Of a stretch of DNA of 64,000 nucleotides, positions 10,701 through 20,365 are shown piece after piece. The DNA is from Liopterus haemorrhoidalis (lineage: Eukaryota; Arthropoda; Insecta; Coleoptera; Dytiscidae). The notes beneath the pieces are model-generated. The model was not told where the DNA came from. It was given only the letters and a program-made list of their open reading frames with translations, and made no database searches. The stretch's first letter is position 1; every line of letters starts with the position of its first letter. The translations under genes and the position numbers were made by a program. The DNA is taken from NCBI GenBank assembly GCA_963971575.1, contig OZ020625.1, positions 18,382,829 to 18,446,828 of the forward strand. Reading direction: 5' to 3'.

Positions 10701-11453
10701 GTCTAGTATTTTTAAGTTATGATTTTTAGATTTTTCTTTAAAAGTTTCCCAATTTGCTTCTTTTAATTTCCATCTCGTTTGATGATGTTGGGGGGCATTT
10801 TCATTATGAATAGGTAGGCTTACTAGGATGGGAAAATGATTGCTGCCATTTAAATATGGCAGTGCTTGCCAGGATACGTATGGTGCTATTTGGGGGTGGC
10901 AAAAGGTGAGGTCAATAGATGTGAAGTTTCCACTATTTGCACAGAAGTGTGTATGTGAACCGTCATTCAACAGGATTATATTATCATCTATGATATTTTC
11001 TATTAATCTTCCTCTGGTATCGGTGCGTCGAGAACCCCATATAATATTATGGGCATTAAAATCTCCCAGAATAATAAATGGCGTCGGTAATTGTTGGATT
11101 AATAATTTCAAATCGGTGTCTGTTATAACTGCATTTGGGGGAAGATATACACAACAAATAGTGATTTTTTGTGGAATAAAGGTAGATATTGCAATGGCTT
11201 CTAAGTTTGTTGTTATATTTATTTCTTGTGCAAATATTTGGTTTTTAACTATGATTGCTACGCCTCCACTTGCTATGGTGTTTGTCTGTCTGTCTTTCCT
11301 AAATATGTTATGTTGTTTTAATTTGAAATTTTGTTCGCTTAATAGTCTGGTTTCCTGAAGACAAATAAATGTTGGATTTGTTTGTGATATTAAATGTTGT
11401 AATTCGGGCAGATGCGTATGCAAGCCATTCAAGTTCCATTGTAGTATCGCCAT
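7785..11453 (-). CDS. LINE ORF2: endonuclease, reverse transcriptase, RNase H
   Basis: This is a 1222-residue open frame. The N-terminus is an apurinic-type endonuclease: ILQWNLNGL, CLQETRL, then LGDFNAHNIIWG and a final GSNHFPI histidine motif by about residue 215. The reverse transcriptase occupies roughly residues 480-780, with YRPISVSNNLSKLLQKI, GVPQGEILS and the catalytic SLFADDLVLYY. An RNase H follows near residue 985 with IYTDGSRMNNKTGASI, TAEVYSILQ and IYTDSLSCL, giving the acidic active-site residues. A C-terminal CCHC motif, CDMCNTLITVEHMLIHC, closes the protein. The enzyme would nick target DNA and copy its own RNA. The start ATG overlaps the ORF1 stop by one base (TAATG), suggesting reinitiation. 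All core motifs look intact. Confidence 0.93.
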   Translation of the reverse strand: MAILQWNLNGLHTHLPELQHLISQTNPTFICLQETRLLSEQNFKLKQHNIFRKDRQTNTIASGGVAIIVKNQIFAQEINITTNLEAIAISTFIPQKITICCVYLPPNAVITDTDLKLLIQQLPTPFIILGDFNAHNIIWGSRRTDTRGRLIENIIDDNIILLNDGSHTHFCANSGNFTSIDLTFCHPQIAPYVSWQALPYLNGSNHFPILVSLPIHNENAPQHHQTRWKLKEANWETFKEKSKNHNLKILDRDINQTVKNLVTFIKTIADDTIPKKQEQKNKYIVPWWNKECYTATKENKKALYKYRKQNTLENLINLKRRRAIARRVILESKKTSWQKYVESINIQTTPAEIWEKVGKINGTKSMRTTPALIVNNSIITQTQTITNILAETFEKNSSNNSYEQDFQNYKINKEQEGLKINSDDDIINNKFTKEELHWAIRDLKQNKCPGPDEIPNEIIQHMSDKLLDHILDIYNYIWEKHVYPNDWKIVITIPIHKSNSSKSDPNNYRPISVSNNLSKLLQKIINKRLMWFLEKNNIINSTQSGFREGRSTIDNLMNLTSEIRSAQKNKQHLLAIFFDIKKAYDTAWKHNILISLQQSGLDGHILYYVKNFLSERKFKVYLNGFFSDQKVQENGVPQGEILSVALFLVAINNITSGIAKHITTSLFADDLVLYYKDKNINSIQRELQQALSTLEQWSQNTGLTFSVSKTKAVFFTNSRKTRSKPLLTLNGNNIEYATNIKFLGIILDQKLTWKHHINYLKQDCLQRINLLKTIGHYRWGAQKEVLLNIYKAIIRSKLDYGCAVYGDAKKSAIKKLNTIQSTSIRICIGAFRTSPVASILCEAGEPPLDLRRKQLFLLYIVNLIKNPDIPIHKNIFRKNNNNLSIKDNSPLQKQILEYLSSLDIPIPQIPKKYNSNIPPWVRRNPIFYLHLSNQNKSSTHPTIYKQQFLELNKKYQNYIQIYTDGSRMNNKTGASIIIGEEVHKHRLPDDASNFTAEVYSILQSSEYINHSPNKKFIIYTDSLSCLQELEKPHSKCPLITKIQENIHSSKINNKEIVLAWIPSHINIEGNEAADQAAKEATNIEEITEITLENDIKNKIKVKIKEEWNFRWQQTTNNKLREIKDKIEPSKTPDHRKNQTVITRLRIGHTKVTHKHLLDKTEQPVCDMCNTLITVEHMLIHCKKYDRPREKYNIPDELRSALSYKNQENVINFLIDANMIKDI

Positions 11454-13018
11454 TATATGTCTTTTTCTACCTCCTCTATCTCCTCTTCATCTTCTTCATC
11501 TAATTGTTGTCGCAGTTTAGTTGTTAACCTGGTGAATCTGTTTTTGAGTCCCTTTGAATGAGCATGTTTGTACAGGTCTGTTATTATTTCTAAGAAATGT
11601 TCCGCATCATCAACATAATGTCTTACGGTTGATAATGGGTCACTATTGTTTTGTACATTTTCCAATATAGTTTTAAAAATGTCGTATTTAATTATATACT
11701 TATTTTTTAAGAAAAAGGGTTTCAAGTTTTTAACGGTCTCTTCTATTTGTTCTGGAGTTCTTTTAGGACTGATTGATTTTTGTCTGCTCGTAGATGGTTT
11801 TTGTTTTTTTGTTCTCCTATTTTCGTGTGTTCCTTGTTTATTATCGTCAGGTGTATTTTCAGATATTGTAACGTTTTCTTTATTCAGAGAATCAGTACTG
11901 CTAGATAATGTTAGTGGTCTCTTTTGCCCTATATTTGTGGTTTCATCTTGCCTAATGTTTTTATTATTATTTTCTTGAGATTCCGTGCCTGTTTGTTTAT
12001 TTTCAAGATTTTCGCTTTCCTTATTTTCATTTTGATTATGCTGTTTTTCCGATTGTACTGAAATTAGTTGTTGAGTTTCAATAGATTTTTGTTCTGGGGT
12101 ATGTTCTATCTTTTTTTCGTTTCCTTGATTTTGTAATAGTGGCTGACTTTGTTGCGAAGAGTTTTGTGGTTGTTGAGCCTGAGCAAGAGGTTTTTCTGGT
12201 TGTAGACTTATATTTTGAGGTTGGGGCACTTGTACATTTGATGTATTATTTGTTGTCGTTAAAGGTGTTTGAGTGTTTGTTAAATTTATGTTGATATTGT
12301 TAAATTTGCAGTGTTCTGTTTTATGTCCAAATTTTTTGCAGGTTTCACACGGGGTTGTATCTTCTGTTATGAACATAATGATATTTTGTCCTTCGTGTGT
12401 CATATTTATTTTTTCTGGAATCTGTACATCTTCATTGGGTTCTATAAAAATTTGTCTACGAAAACTTAAAATGTGTTGATATCCTTCTTTTTTAAATCCA
12501 GCGCGCAGAAAGCTTAAATGAGATTTTAATTTTAGTCCGCATTTTTCAAGTTCTATTTCAACTAGATTATCTGGGATTGAAGGGCAAAGATTTGATATAA
12601 TAAGTCTCTTTGTTGGTACTATATATTGTCTTACTTTAGTTATGATATTATTTACTGATATTGTTTTGTGATTGTTTGCAAAAGTATTAACAAGTTCTTC
12701 ATTTTTTAGAAAAATACAAATTCTTTGTTTAGAGATTTTTTGGATGTGCGTTATGTTTTGAGCCCCTATTATGTCACCTACAGCTACAGCATATTCTTCT
12801 GCTAGGGTGTTTTCGTTTTGGTCCATGATAATAGCGAGTTTTTTGATTGGATTTAACGGTTTATTAATATTTTGTTTCATCGCATTTGCAAAACTCGGTT
12901 TGGTCTGATTTTGCAAGGATGTTGAATTTGGTTGGATTAACTCATTTGTTTGTTTAGTCAGGTTTTGCACGGTAGATGGCATGTTGCCGGGGCCGTTCCC
13001 GGCCCGGTTCAGTTCCAT
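11453..13018 (-). CDS. LINE ORF1: Gag-like RNA-binding protein with CCHC
   Basis: This is a 521-residue open frame upstream of ORF2 in the same element. The N-terminal half (about residues 60-220) is a compact region without an obvious catalytic motif, plausibly an RRM-like fold as in other LINE ORF1 proteins. It is followed by one zinc knuckle, CETCKKFGHKTEHC (C-x2-C-x4-H-x4-C). Residues from about 245 to 410 are Q/N/T-rich and low in complexity, and a basic patch ENRRTKKQK comes next. The tail is strongly acidic (DEEDEEEIEEVEKDI). The role by family is packaging of element RNA. The start at 13018 is the first ATG of the frame and lies about 270 bp from the mapped 5' end of the element. Confidence 0.88.
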   Translation of the reverse strand: MELNRAGNGPGNMPSTVQNLTKQTNELIQPNSTSLQNQTKPSFANAMKQNINKPLNPIKKLAIIMDQNENTLAEEYAVAVGDIIGAQNITHIQKISKQRICIFLKNEELVNTFANNHKTISVNNIITKVRQYIVPTKRLIISNLCPSIPDNLVEIELEKCGLKLKSHLSFLRAGFKKEGYQHILSFRRQIFIEPNEDVQIPEKINMTHEGQNIIMFITEDTTPCETCKKFGHKTEHCKFNNININLTNTQTPLTTTNNTSNVQVPQPQNISLQPEKPLAQAQQPQNSSQQSQPLLQNQGNEKKIEHTPEQKSIETQQLISVQSEKQHNQNENKESENLENKQTGTESQENNNKNIRQDETTNIGQKRPLTLSSSTDSLNKENVTISENTPDDNKQGTHENRRTKKQKPSTSRQKSISPKRTPEQIEETVKNLKPFFLKNKYIIKYDIFKTILENVQNNSDPLSTVRHYVDDAEHFLEIITDLYKHAHSKGLKNRFTRLTTKLRQQLDEEDEEEIEEVEKDI

Positions 13019-13361
13019 TTAGCCGCTATCCAATGACAGGTGTCATTAGTTGTATTTTGTTTTGTATAATATAACAGTTTTTGGTTATGATTAATTTATA
13101 ATGATAAAGTGATATGGAAATATATGGGGTTTTAAGTGATAGTGATATATAAATTCTAAGGGGATATTATTAGGAATAACAACGTAAATATAAGCAACTT
13201 ACTTTACATTTATGTAGAAAAGAAAAATGTGTTTGTCCGGATCGCTGATCACAGGTATGTTAACAGTTTGCCGTATTCACTCACACTCCTCAATGACTTT
13301 ATCATAGATATCAGACAGCAAAGTTCTGTAATTTATAAATAAATTTGTGGGTTTGTACAAG

Positions 13362-15587
13362 GTCTCAGATTATGGAGATCAAGCCTGCTTCGCCTTACAA
13401 TTACTTGCTAAATTATGTGTCAAAACTGAACGTACAAACAAAGCTGCGGAAGCATTTAAAAAGGCTCTAAAATTAAATCCTTTTTTCTGGTCATGTTTCG
13501 TTGAACTATGTAACCTTGGATAAAAACCAGATGTTAATCGTACATTTGAATTGAGTGGATTAGATAATTTATCAACTTGTCATGGGATGAACACACCATC
13601 AGTTGATACTGTTACAGCTGTACCAAATATTACCATAACTAACAAACAAGAGTTGATCCATTATGGAAATGCACCGTTGCCAACAGCAGTGCCACAAAGA
13701 TCGGTGAATAACACAACAATGTGTACTCCGGAAGAAAGCCCGTTAGCAAATCCTCTAGCGATATCTGGTATAGGACCTTTACCACCAACCACATTAAAAC
13801 CAATGAGATATAGAAATATTAGCAGCTCAACCACAGTGAGTCCTACAACACCAAACTTAGAAGTTCTTCAATGGACTGATATATCGCCATTAAATTTTGG
13901 CACACCAAGTATAGTATCTCCTACAACTTTAACCGAAGCAAATGATCAAAAATCTTTAGCGAAACCTGTCCGAGCACAGGTAGGACAATTGATGATTAGA
14001 AAAGAAACCCCTCTCCAAAATAGTAAACCTGTATTTAGTCAAAGTAGTAACGTTTCAAATACAATTTCAACGGCAAATTCTCCAGCAACGTTAACATCAC
14101 TTGCAGCACTAAATCTTCGAAGTTCAAGATTATGTAGTAAAAGTTATTCAGTAAAAGAAAATAATAAATCACCAGACAGAAATAAAACACCAAAATCACC
14201 ATCAAGAAAAAACCATAAAGGCCTTGCGAAAGCAAATTTAAATAAATATTCATATAGTGAATTAAGCGCTAAGAATAGAAGTTCAACATCGCTGACAACC
14301 CAAAATCTTCGGAGAAGTTCAAGATTACTGCGTAAAAGTTATTGAGTAAAAGAAAATAGTAAATCACTAAACAGAACTAAATTTCAAACACCAAAATCTC
14401 CTTTAAGAAAAAACAACAAACGGCTTGCGAAAGCAGATTTAAATAAAAATTCATATTGTGAATTAAACGCTAGGAATAGAAGTGAAAAAGAACGAACTGA
14501 AACTATAACATCAGCTGAAAATAAAGCAAACAGTGCAGTAGCAACAACAAATAATAACAACATTATGCAACAATCAGTTGTAATTCAAAAACAATGTGCC
14601 GAAGACCTAATGGCTTTAATGCGTATACTAGGACAAGCGTATCTATATCTGTCACAATTTGAATGTCGCAAAGCAATAGAATAACTAACATCAATAGCCC
14701 CCCATCAATATTACACATCATGGGTACAAAATTTGTTAGGTAAAGCTTATTTCGAATTAGCAGAATATGAAAAAAGTATAGAATACTTCGGAGGTGTTCA
14801 TAAAAGAGAACCTTATCGATTAGAATTCATGGATATGTATTCAACTGCCCTCTGTCATTTACAAGAAGAAGTAACCCTATCCGCACTATCCCAAGATCTG
14901 GTTAAATTCGATAAAGAATCGCCAATAACATGGTGCGTAGCTGGTAATTGTTTTTCACTTCAAAAGGAACTTGATACAGCCCTGACATTTTTCCAAAGAG
15001 TTGTTTAAATAGATTCAAACTTCCCATATGCCTACACATTACTTGGACATGAATATATAATGAGTGAAGAGTTCGATAAAGCGTTGAGTAGTTTTAAAAA
15101 TGCTATAAGACTTGATAATAGACACTACAATGCTTGGTTTGGGATAGGAACAGTATATTCGAAGCAAGAAAAGTTCAGATTGGCTGAAATATATTATTTA
15201 AGAGCTCTAGAGATTAATACTCATAGTTCTACATTGATGTGTCACCTTGGGGCCGTACAACACGCGCAGAAAAAAGCATATAAAGCCCTACTAACCTTAA
15301 ACACAGCAATAGCAAACGATCCAAAAAATCCATTATGTAAATTCCATAGAGCGCAACTATATCTCAATTTAGGAAGACATGCGGATGCTCTTAAAGATTT
15401 AGAAGAACTTAAAGAAATTGCACCAAGGGAATCCCTAGTTTATTATCTAATAGGAACGATTCATAAAAAGTAAGGCCATCAGGACTTAGCGCTCATGCAC
15501 TTTAGTTGGGCTAAAGACTTAGATCCTGAAGTTACTAATCTATCCTCATGGTTAGGAACTAAAATGATAAATTGTAGAAAATTTTAA
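13362..15587 (+). pseudogene. CDC27: Intronless CDC27 (APC3) retropseudogene
   Basis: One frame matches CDC27, the TPR scaffold subunit of the anaphase-promoting complex. The start is YGDQACFALQLLAKLC and NPFFWSCFVELCNLG, a low-complexity middle follows, then the TPR array (YFELAEYEKSIEYF, WCVAGNCFSLQKELDTAL, HYNAWFGIGTVYSKQEKF, KNPLCKFHRAQLYLNLG, ESLVYYLIGTIHKK). It lacks introns and the first 100 or so residues. Five in-frame stops lie at 13521, 14343, 14682, 15006 and 15471, yet there is no frameshift over 2.2 kb. A segment of about 180 bp (14109-14282) is repeated at about 14300-14483. No poly-A tail is evident after 15587. It is a dead processed copy, possibly rearranged at both ends. 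Confidence 0.88.
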
Positions 15588-15605
15588 TAAGTTGTTTGAC
15601 TATTT

Positions 15606-16315
15606 ACAGTTACCATAAGTATGGAAACTTGTTATAATCATATAAATTCAACTTGAGTTATGCTTATGTATTTTATATATCAAAATTAATTTAGGAAATG
15701 GGTCTTTAATATATATTTATTGTACAACTGATAACATGTTTGAAATGAATGATACAATTCAACATAAATTATATTTATTTGGTCAAAAAGTATGGAAACT
15801 TTTAGAAAAATAAATTGTAACTTAATATTAAAATAATTCTTTTATATTTGGTGGCGTAGCCCTTTACTTTAATCACAGCAAAAGATCTTCCTGGCATCGA
15901 ATCTATTAAATTAGTACATATTTGTTGAGGGATGTTTTTCCACTCTTGCTCTATAATTTTGAAAAGTTGGTCATTGTAGCTGTATTTTTGCGAATTTGTC
16001 TATTTAAATGCTCCCAAAGGTGCTCGATTAGATTAAGATCAGGACTCTGAGATGGTAATTTCATTATCGGTACGTTTTTATGTAAAAACCAAAGTTTTAC
16101 CAAATTTAACGAATGCTTCGGGTCATGGTCTTGTTGAAATAACCATCTCCGAGGCATTTCTTCTGCATGTGGAAGCATCATATTATCCCATCGATTCTTA
16201 TTATTGGACCAGTTCCAGATGAAGAAAAACATCCCCAAACCATAATCTTGCCGCCGCCATGTTTGACAGTAGGAATCTGGTAATTATTGTCGTATCTTGC
16301 ACCCTTCGGACGCCT
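15606..16315 (-). pseudogene. Tc1-like transposase 3' remnant
   Basis: On the minus strand the sequence encodes the C-terminal half of a Tc1-family DDE transposase: WLFQQDHDPKHSLNLVK, then LPSQSPDLNLIEHLWEHL with the final catalytic acid, and after a one-base frame break near 15956, EQEWKNIPQQI and SMPGRSFAVIKVKGYATKY. ACAGTTACCATAAGTATGG at about 15606 resembles a Tc1 terminus. A related AAAAGTATGGAAAC occurs at 15788. The N-terminal helix-turn-helix half and the other terminus are missing. Confidence 0.8.
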
Positions 16316-16935
16316 CACCTATTATGTTTTATGTATTATTATGTTTAATAAATAATGTAATCACTTGATCTATTGAATTTTGTGCTGCCTGGTTTAATTT
16401 ATCTGATGTATAATAAAGTTTGTCTTTGGCCGGTATGAGGTCGTGTTCAGTTATGGTTTTCTGTGATGAAATAGGTCCTACATACTTCACAATCGCTGTT
16501 CTCTAACAATCATTTGGCAAAGAATGCCCCAGTATAAGTACTAGTGTGATTGAAAATAAATTAAGTCCGCCAGAATAAGGTAAGTTCAGTTAATAAGGTA
16601 AGTCCTCAACTTTCATTAACCACCCGTCGTGAAAATTTCTTTGAAAGGTATTTTTTGGAATTTTTAAAAGAATTCAGATAATAAAATAAAATTAGAAACC
16701 TTGCGTTTCAGCAAGTAACTTTAGAAATATATTTTTAAATGGTTCATTGTTTAAGGAGATATTTGTTCAGAATTATTGCTTAATAACTTTGAACACTAGC
16801 ATCTCCTCGAACAATATTTTCACCCTTCTTCCTAGAAATGCCTTATAAAAACACACGTCTCTCTGAAGAGGAGATCAAACAGTATTCGACCCGTTAGCAT
16901 TAACATCTAATTTGTTGAGTTCTTAGAGGCACTGT
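16316..16935. other. Unassigned stretch before hAT element
   Basis: No gene could be supported. On the minus strand, bases 16500-16370 give a coding-like stretch, VKYVGPISSQKTITEHDLI, of unknown family. On the plus strand, ATG at 16838 opens a 19-codon reading frame, MPYKNTRLSEEEIKQYSTR, before a stop. Confidence 0.25.
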
Positions 16936-17175
16936 CAGGGACCTGAAGCTGATTCCGAACCGAAAAACCAAAAAACCTATGTTTTTCTTGAACCGAACCA
17001 TTAAATTTCAAGGTATGATTAACCGGTATGTATTTTTAACAGGTTCAGGAAATTATTGTTTACTTATTATGTATTATGGTAATTATTATATACTTTACAT
17101 TTTAAAATTAAAGGCTATTCCAAACGATTACGCGGAACTAACTGGAATTTTTATTTTTGTAAGTTGTCATTATTA

Positions 17176-17505
17176 GCTGTCTCATTTTGTAATACGAAAC
17201 TAAGAGGGAAACTTAATTTTTTATGTTGTATATTTAAAATATCATTTTAGGGTGGTAATTCTGAAGTGGCACCTTTCAAAAGCTTTGACATGTCAATCAC
17301 TATTTTGATCGCTATTTTGATATGTCAATTTGTTATCTGACATATATAGTTTTTGAGTGAATATAACCTCGATATAATAAAATTTAACCAAACATTTAAA
17401 AGCCAGATTTACAAGCTCACATGTTTCCATAAAAGTTTATTTACACCACAACAGTCACCAAAGTTACCAGATCTATGATGGTTTCCTATTATAAAATGAG
17501 ACAGA
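17176..17505. mobile_element. MITE family A, copy 1 (TTA target site)
   Basis: The left end GCTGTCTCATTTTGTAATAC and the inverted right end with TATAAAATGAGACAGA are terminal repeats, flanked by TTA on each side (17173-17175 and 17506-17508). Copies at 30633 and 33796 have the same termini and the same TTA flanks. A 3-bp TTA duplication is the habit of PIF/Harbinger-type elements; the superfamily is inferred from that alone. This copy sits inside a family C element. Confidence 0.75.
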
Positions 17506-17642
17506 TTAAAGCTATTTTTTATACATTGAAGTTGGCTTTTCCTGAACAAAATGATCAAAAGCTTCAATCAATCTGTAAAAATTACTCGATTTGAAAATCT
17601 AGTTCCGCTTAATAGTTTGGGATAGACTTTATTATTTCACAT

Positions 17643-18211
17643 AAGCTGTTCACTTTTGTAAGTACAAACTAAGAGGAGATTTTGTTTTCTACAGTTTGCA
17701 CCTTTGATACTGTATGTCATATAGGTATTGCAGAAAAATAATTTGAAACGTCAAATTATAAACACGTCATTTAAAAAATATCATTTGTCATATTTCATTT
17801 TGAATAGTGACATCTTAAATATTTTGTAAATATAATACTAACCTAAAATAATACAAACATAACCCAAAACTGTAAAGCCTTTTTTACAATATAACCAAGT
17901 TTCTAAAAGTCAGTAATACACTATAAAAATCACCAAAATAATCAGATCTAGTTTGTGCTTATATAAGCTGTTCACTTTTGTAAGAACAAACTAAGAGGAA
18001 ATTTAGTTTTCAATAGTTTTCATCTTTGAAACTGTATGTCATGTTGGTATTAAAAGATGTCACTTTCTTAATAATTATCAGAACCAATAAATCTAAGGCG
18101 GTTAGGAATACAGCGTAAGGAATATATTTAATTGACATTTAAAGTCCGTATTACACTATAAAAGTAACCAAAATAACTAGATCTGGTTTGTCCTTACAAA
18201 AGTGAACAGCT
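17643..18211. mobile_element. MITE family B, two adjoining copies
   Basis: AGCTGTTCACTTTTGTAAG begins at about 17643 and again at 17966, and the block ends with its complement TTACAAAAGTGAACAGCT at 18211. Flanking TA dinucleotides fit a Tc1/mariner-type target site. The first unit (17643 to about 17960) has lost its exact right terminus and passes into the second. Another full copy lies at 33026-33358. Confidence 0.65.
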
Positions 18212-18780
18212 TATAGTATATTTTATTTTGAAATACCATCTATTCGAAACAATTAGGCAGAACTAAATGGAATTTTCATTTTTGTAAGTTGTCATTAGCT
18301 ATTTTTTTTTTATATATTGACTTTTCCTGAACAAAATGATCAAGAGTTTGAATCAATCGGTAAAAGTAACTAGAATTGAAAATCTGTTGTAAATGGACTT
18401 TAGAAAGAATGTCAACTTGTAAATATGGCTTTGATTTTTCTTAGGTTATATTTATTCAAAAATTACAAATGAAAGATTGTCATTAATGTCAGTTAATTGT
18501 CAAATATTTTCAAAGGTGTCATCTCAGAATTACCACCCATAGATGATATAAATATAAAATACAACATAAAAAATGAAGTTTTCCTCTTAGTTATGTATTA
18601 CAAAGTGAAATAGAATATACTTATAATTTTATTTAAAATTTTCATTGAACCCGAACCTGAAAAAATTTAGGTTCTTGAACCTAAAAAAATCTGTTAATGA
18701 ACCTGAACCTGAAACCGAACAGAAATTACCACATTGAACCTAAACCTAAATAAATTCAGCTTCAGGTCCCTGGGCACTGT

Positions 18781-19264
18781 GTCGGCATTCTGGTGGTCTA
18801 CCCGATTCTATTTGTTTTAATATCTGTCATTATTTTTACCTATATTTGAATCTTTTAATTTTTTTGAAAATATTACCTTTAATAAATCAAATTAATTAAT
18901 TTTAAACTGTCTTACTTATCGTGTGTAAATCTTCACCTTGAAGAACTGAAGTGAACAGCTAAGATCCAGACTATTAACAAGATGCCTGATCAGTCGGTTG
19001 GTGAGTACACTAATACATAAAATTATGCATTATCGTACACTAATACATTAATGCACATATCGTAATGATGAACCCTGGATAACTCTCACGGCTACTACCC
19101 GAATTCGTTTAGTCAGAAATCTCATTTCAGTTTGAGACTTTATATAATATCACAGGCTCGCTACCTAGTGGATTATAAATGGTACGTTTTAAATTAACGT
19201 ATAGGGCTCGCTAATTTATAATAAAAATGTCTTGTTATTAAGTATAATTATAAGTATTGTTTTT
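18781..19264. other. Unassigned AT-rich stretch
   Basis: No recognised gene. ATG at 18982 gives MPDQSVG directly before a GTGAGT donor-like site, so a short 5' exon of an unknown transcript is conceivable but unsupported. Confidence 0.2.
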
Positions 19265-20290
19265 AGGGTTTTGTAGGTATGACCACAAAACCCTTATACA
19301 GTCATTTTGTCGTCTGTCTGTTCGGTAAAAATTGTAGCTAAACGGCTAAACCTAGAGAGTTGAATTTAGGCATGTTTATACAACTCTTTGACCCGTATAT
19401 AGGAAAAATACTAAAACATCTAAAAAACATATCCCCCTAAAAATATAAACAAATATGTGCTCATCGAAAAAAATATATTTTTTAAAAATTCTTAGTAGGC
19501 CATCAAATAAAAGCCCTTAGTACGTAGATTAAAATTTTATTTTTACAAAAAAAAATTATTTTGACGCGATTTATGCGAAAATTGTGTAAAAAAATTTGTC
19601 CCACACCCTGTAGCCCAGATGGTTTAAAGTAAAAATCTGAAAAATTTCTAAGTAATGTACATGGTGTGAACCGGAATAGTACAACAGGAATTAGATTATG
19701 TTTTCGGAAAATATCGCATTTTTTGTGTTTTTTGATCGACGATGTATAAAAGTTTAAATTATGTAACACACTATACTAGAAGGTGTATCCTGGTCTAATG
19801 GTTAGCTTGCTCGCTTACTACGTAGCAAACTAGGGTTCGCTCCCGGGCAGAGGAGACAATTTTATTTTTTGTTTTTTTTTTCTTTTGCTTAAAATTACAG
19901 TTTTAAATTACTTGTTTTTGTTTATTTTTTTTTAAATATTTTGTCAAAATTATGGTTATATTTTGGCAAATGTTGCATTTAATTTTTAAGAGCGTAAATT
20001 TAATAACCAGTTGGAATTATATTTCCATTCTATGTGTCATGTATACGAAACCAGAGGAGCGGAGCATATGACTTAAAACAACCAATGGAAGCCATAGGCG
20101 CAATTTTCAAAATCTTAATGAACCTTGTTATATAAAAAAAATACTGCACATATTTAGAAACCTAAATAATGATATTAGGCATTCAAATTAAAATTAATTT
20201 TAAAAAAATATTTTATATAAAATTTGTTTTGGCATCCCAAATAATCATCATTCACTTACTAAATACCTACGAAACCCTTAACTGTGTGAA
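19265..20290. repeat. Repeat element with inverted AGGGTTTYGTAGGT ends
   Basis: A left motif TTAGGGTTTTGTAGGTAT (about 19264) and a right motif ATACCTACGAAACCCTTAA (about 20262-20280) are inverted copies. The left end continues with CATTTTGTCGTCTGTCTGTT, a combination seen in several insect interspersed repeats. No protein is encoded. The right part is shared with a tRNA-like repeat unit. Confidence 0.45.
19759..20046 (+). repeat. tRNA-like repeat unit, copy 1
   Basis: The unit contains an A-box-like TGGTCTAATGGTTAGC and a B-box-like GGGTTCGCTCCC spaced as in a tRNA, then a T-rich tract and the conserved tail TTTAATAACCAGTTGGAATT. The cloverleaf is degenerate, so a functional tRNA is unlikely. 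A second copy in the same orientation lies at about 20366-20626. Confidence 0.6.
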
Positions 20291-20365
20291 AATTCACACT
20301 TCACATCCATTTTTTAATTTATATTTTCTACTACACATGTAAATAAAGTTAAATTAAAGTTATAG

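Larger units (their letters stand above)
7478..13289 (-). mobile_element. Full-length LINE with RNase H (I-group type)
   Basis: The element runs on the minus strand from 13289 to a T run (its poly-A tail) at about 7478-7497. TCAATGACTTT lies at 13290-13300, and TCAATGAC followed by T lies at 7467-7477. This is an 11-bp target duplication that fixes both ends, with ambiguity only inside the T run. It carries a 5' UTR of about 270 bp, ORF1 and ORF2, both uninterrupted. ORF1 with a CCHC knuckle plus ORF2 with AP-type endonuclease, reverse transcriptase and RNase H is the arrangement of the I group. The exact clade is not settled. Confidence 0.9.
16936..18772. mobile_element. hAT-type non-autonomous element with nested MITEs
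   Basis: The ends CAGGGACCTGAAGCTGA and its complement TTCAGCTTCAGGTCCCTG are terminal inverted repeats. The flanks GGCACTGT (16928-16935) and GGCACTGT (18773-18780) are a perfect 8-bp target duplication. Subterminal regions are full of GAACCTGAACC-like repeats. The 1.8-kb interior contains no transposase. Instead it holds copies of three small inverted-repeat families (A at 17176, B at 17643, C at 17112). Confidence 0.87.

Noticed and set aside
7785..11453. Plus-strand frames across the LINE (for example 10840-11358)
   Set aside because: They are shadows of the intact ORF2 on the opposite strand.
18982..19003. Short first exon MPDQSVG before GTGAGT
   Set aside because: Seven codons and one donor-like site are too little evidence; no matching acceptor exon was found.
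19795..19860. Functional tRNA gene
   Set aside because: The T-arm and acceptor stems do not pair properly, and the unit is repeated with a common tail, so it is a tRNA-like repeat.
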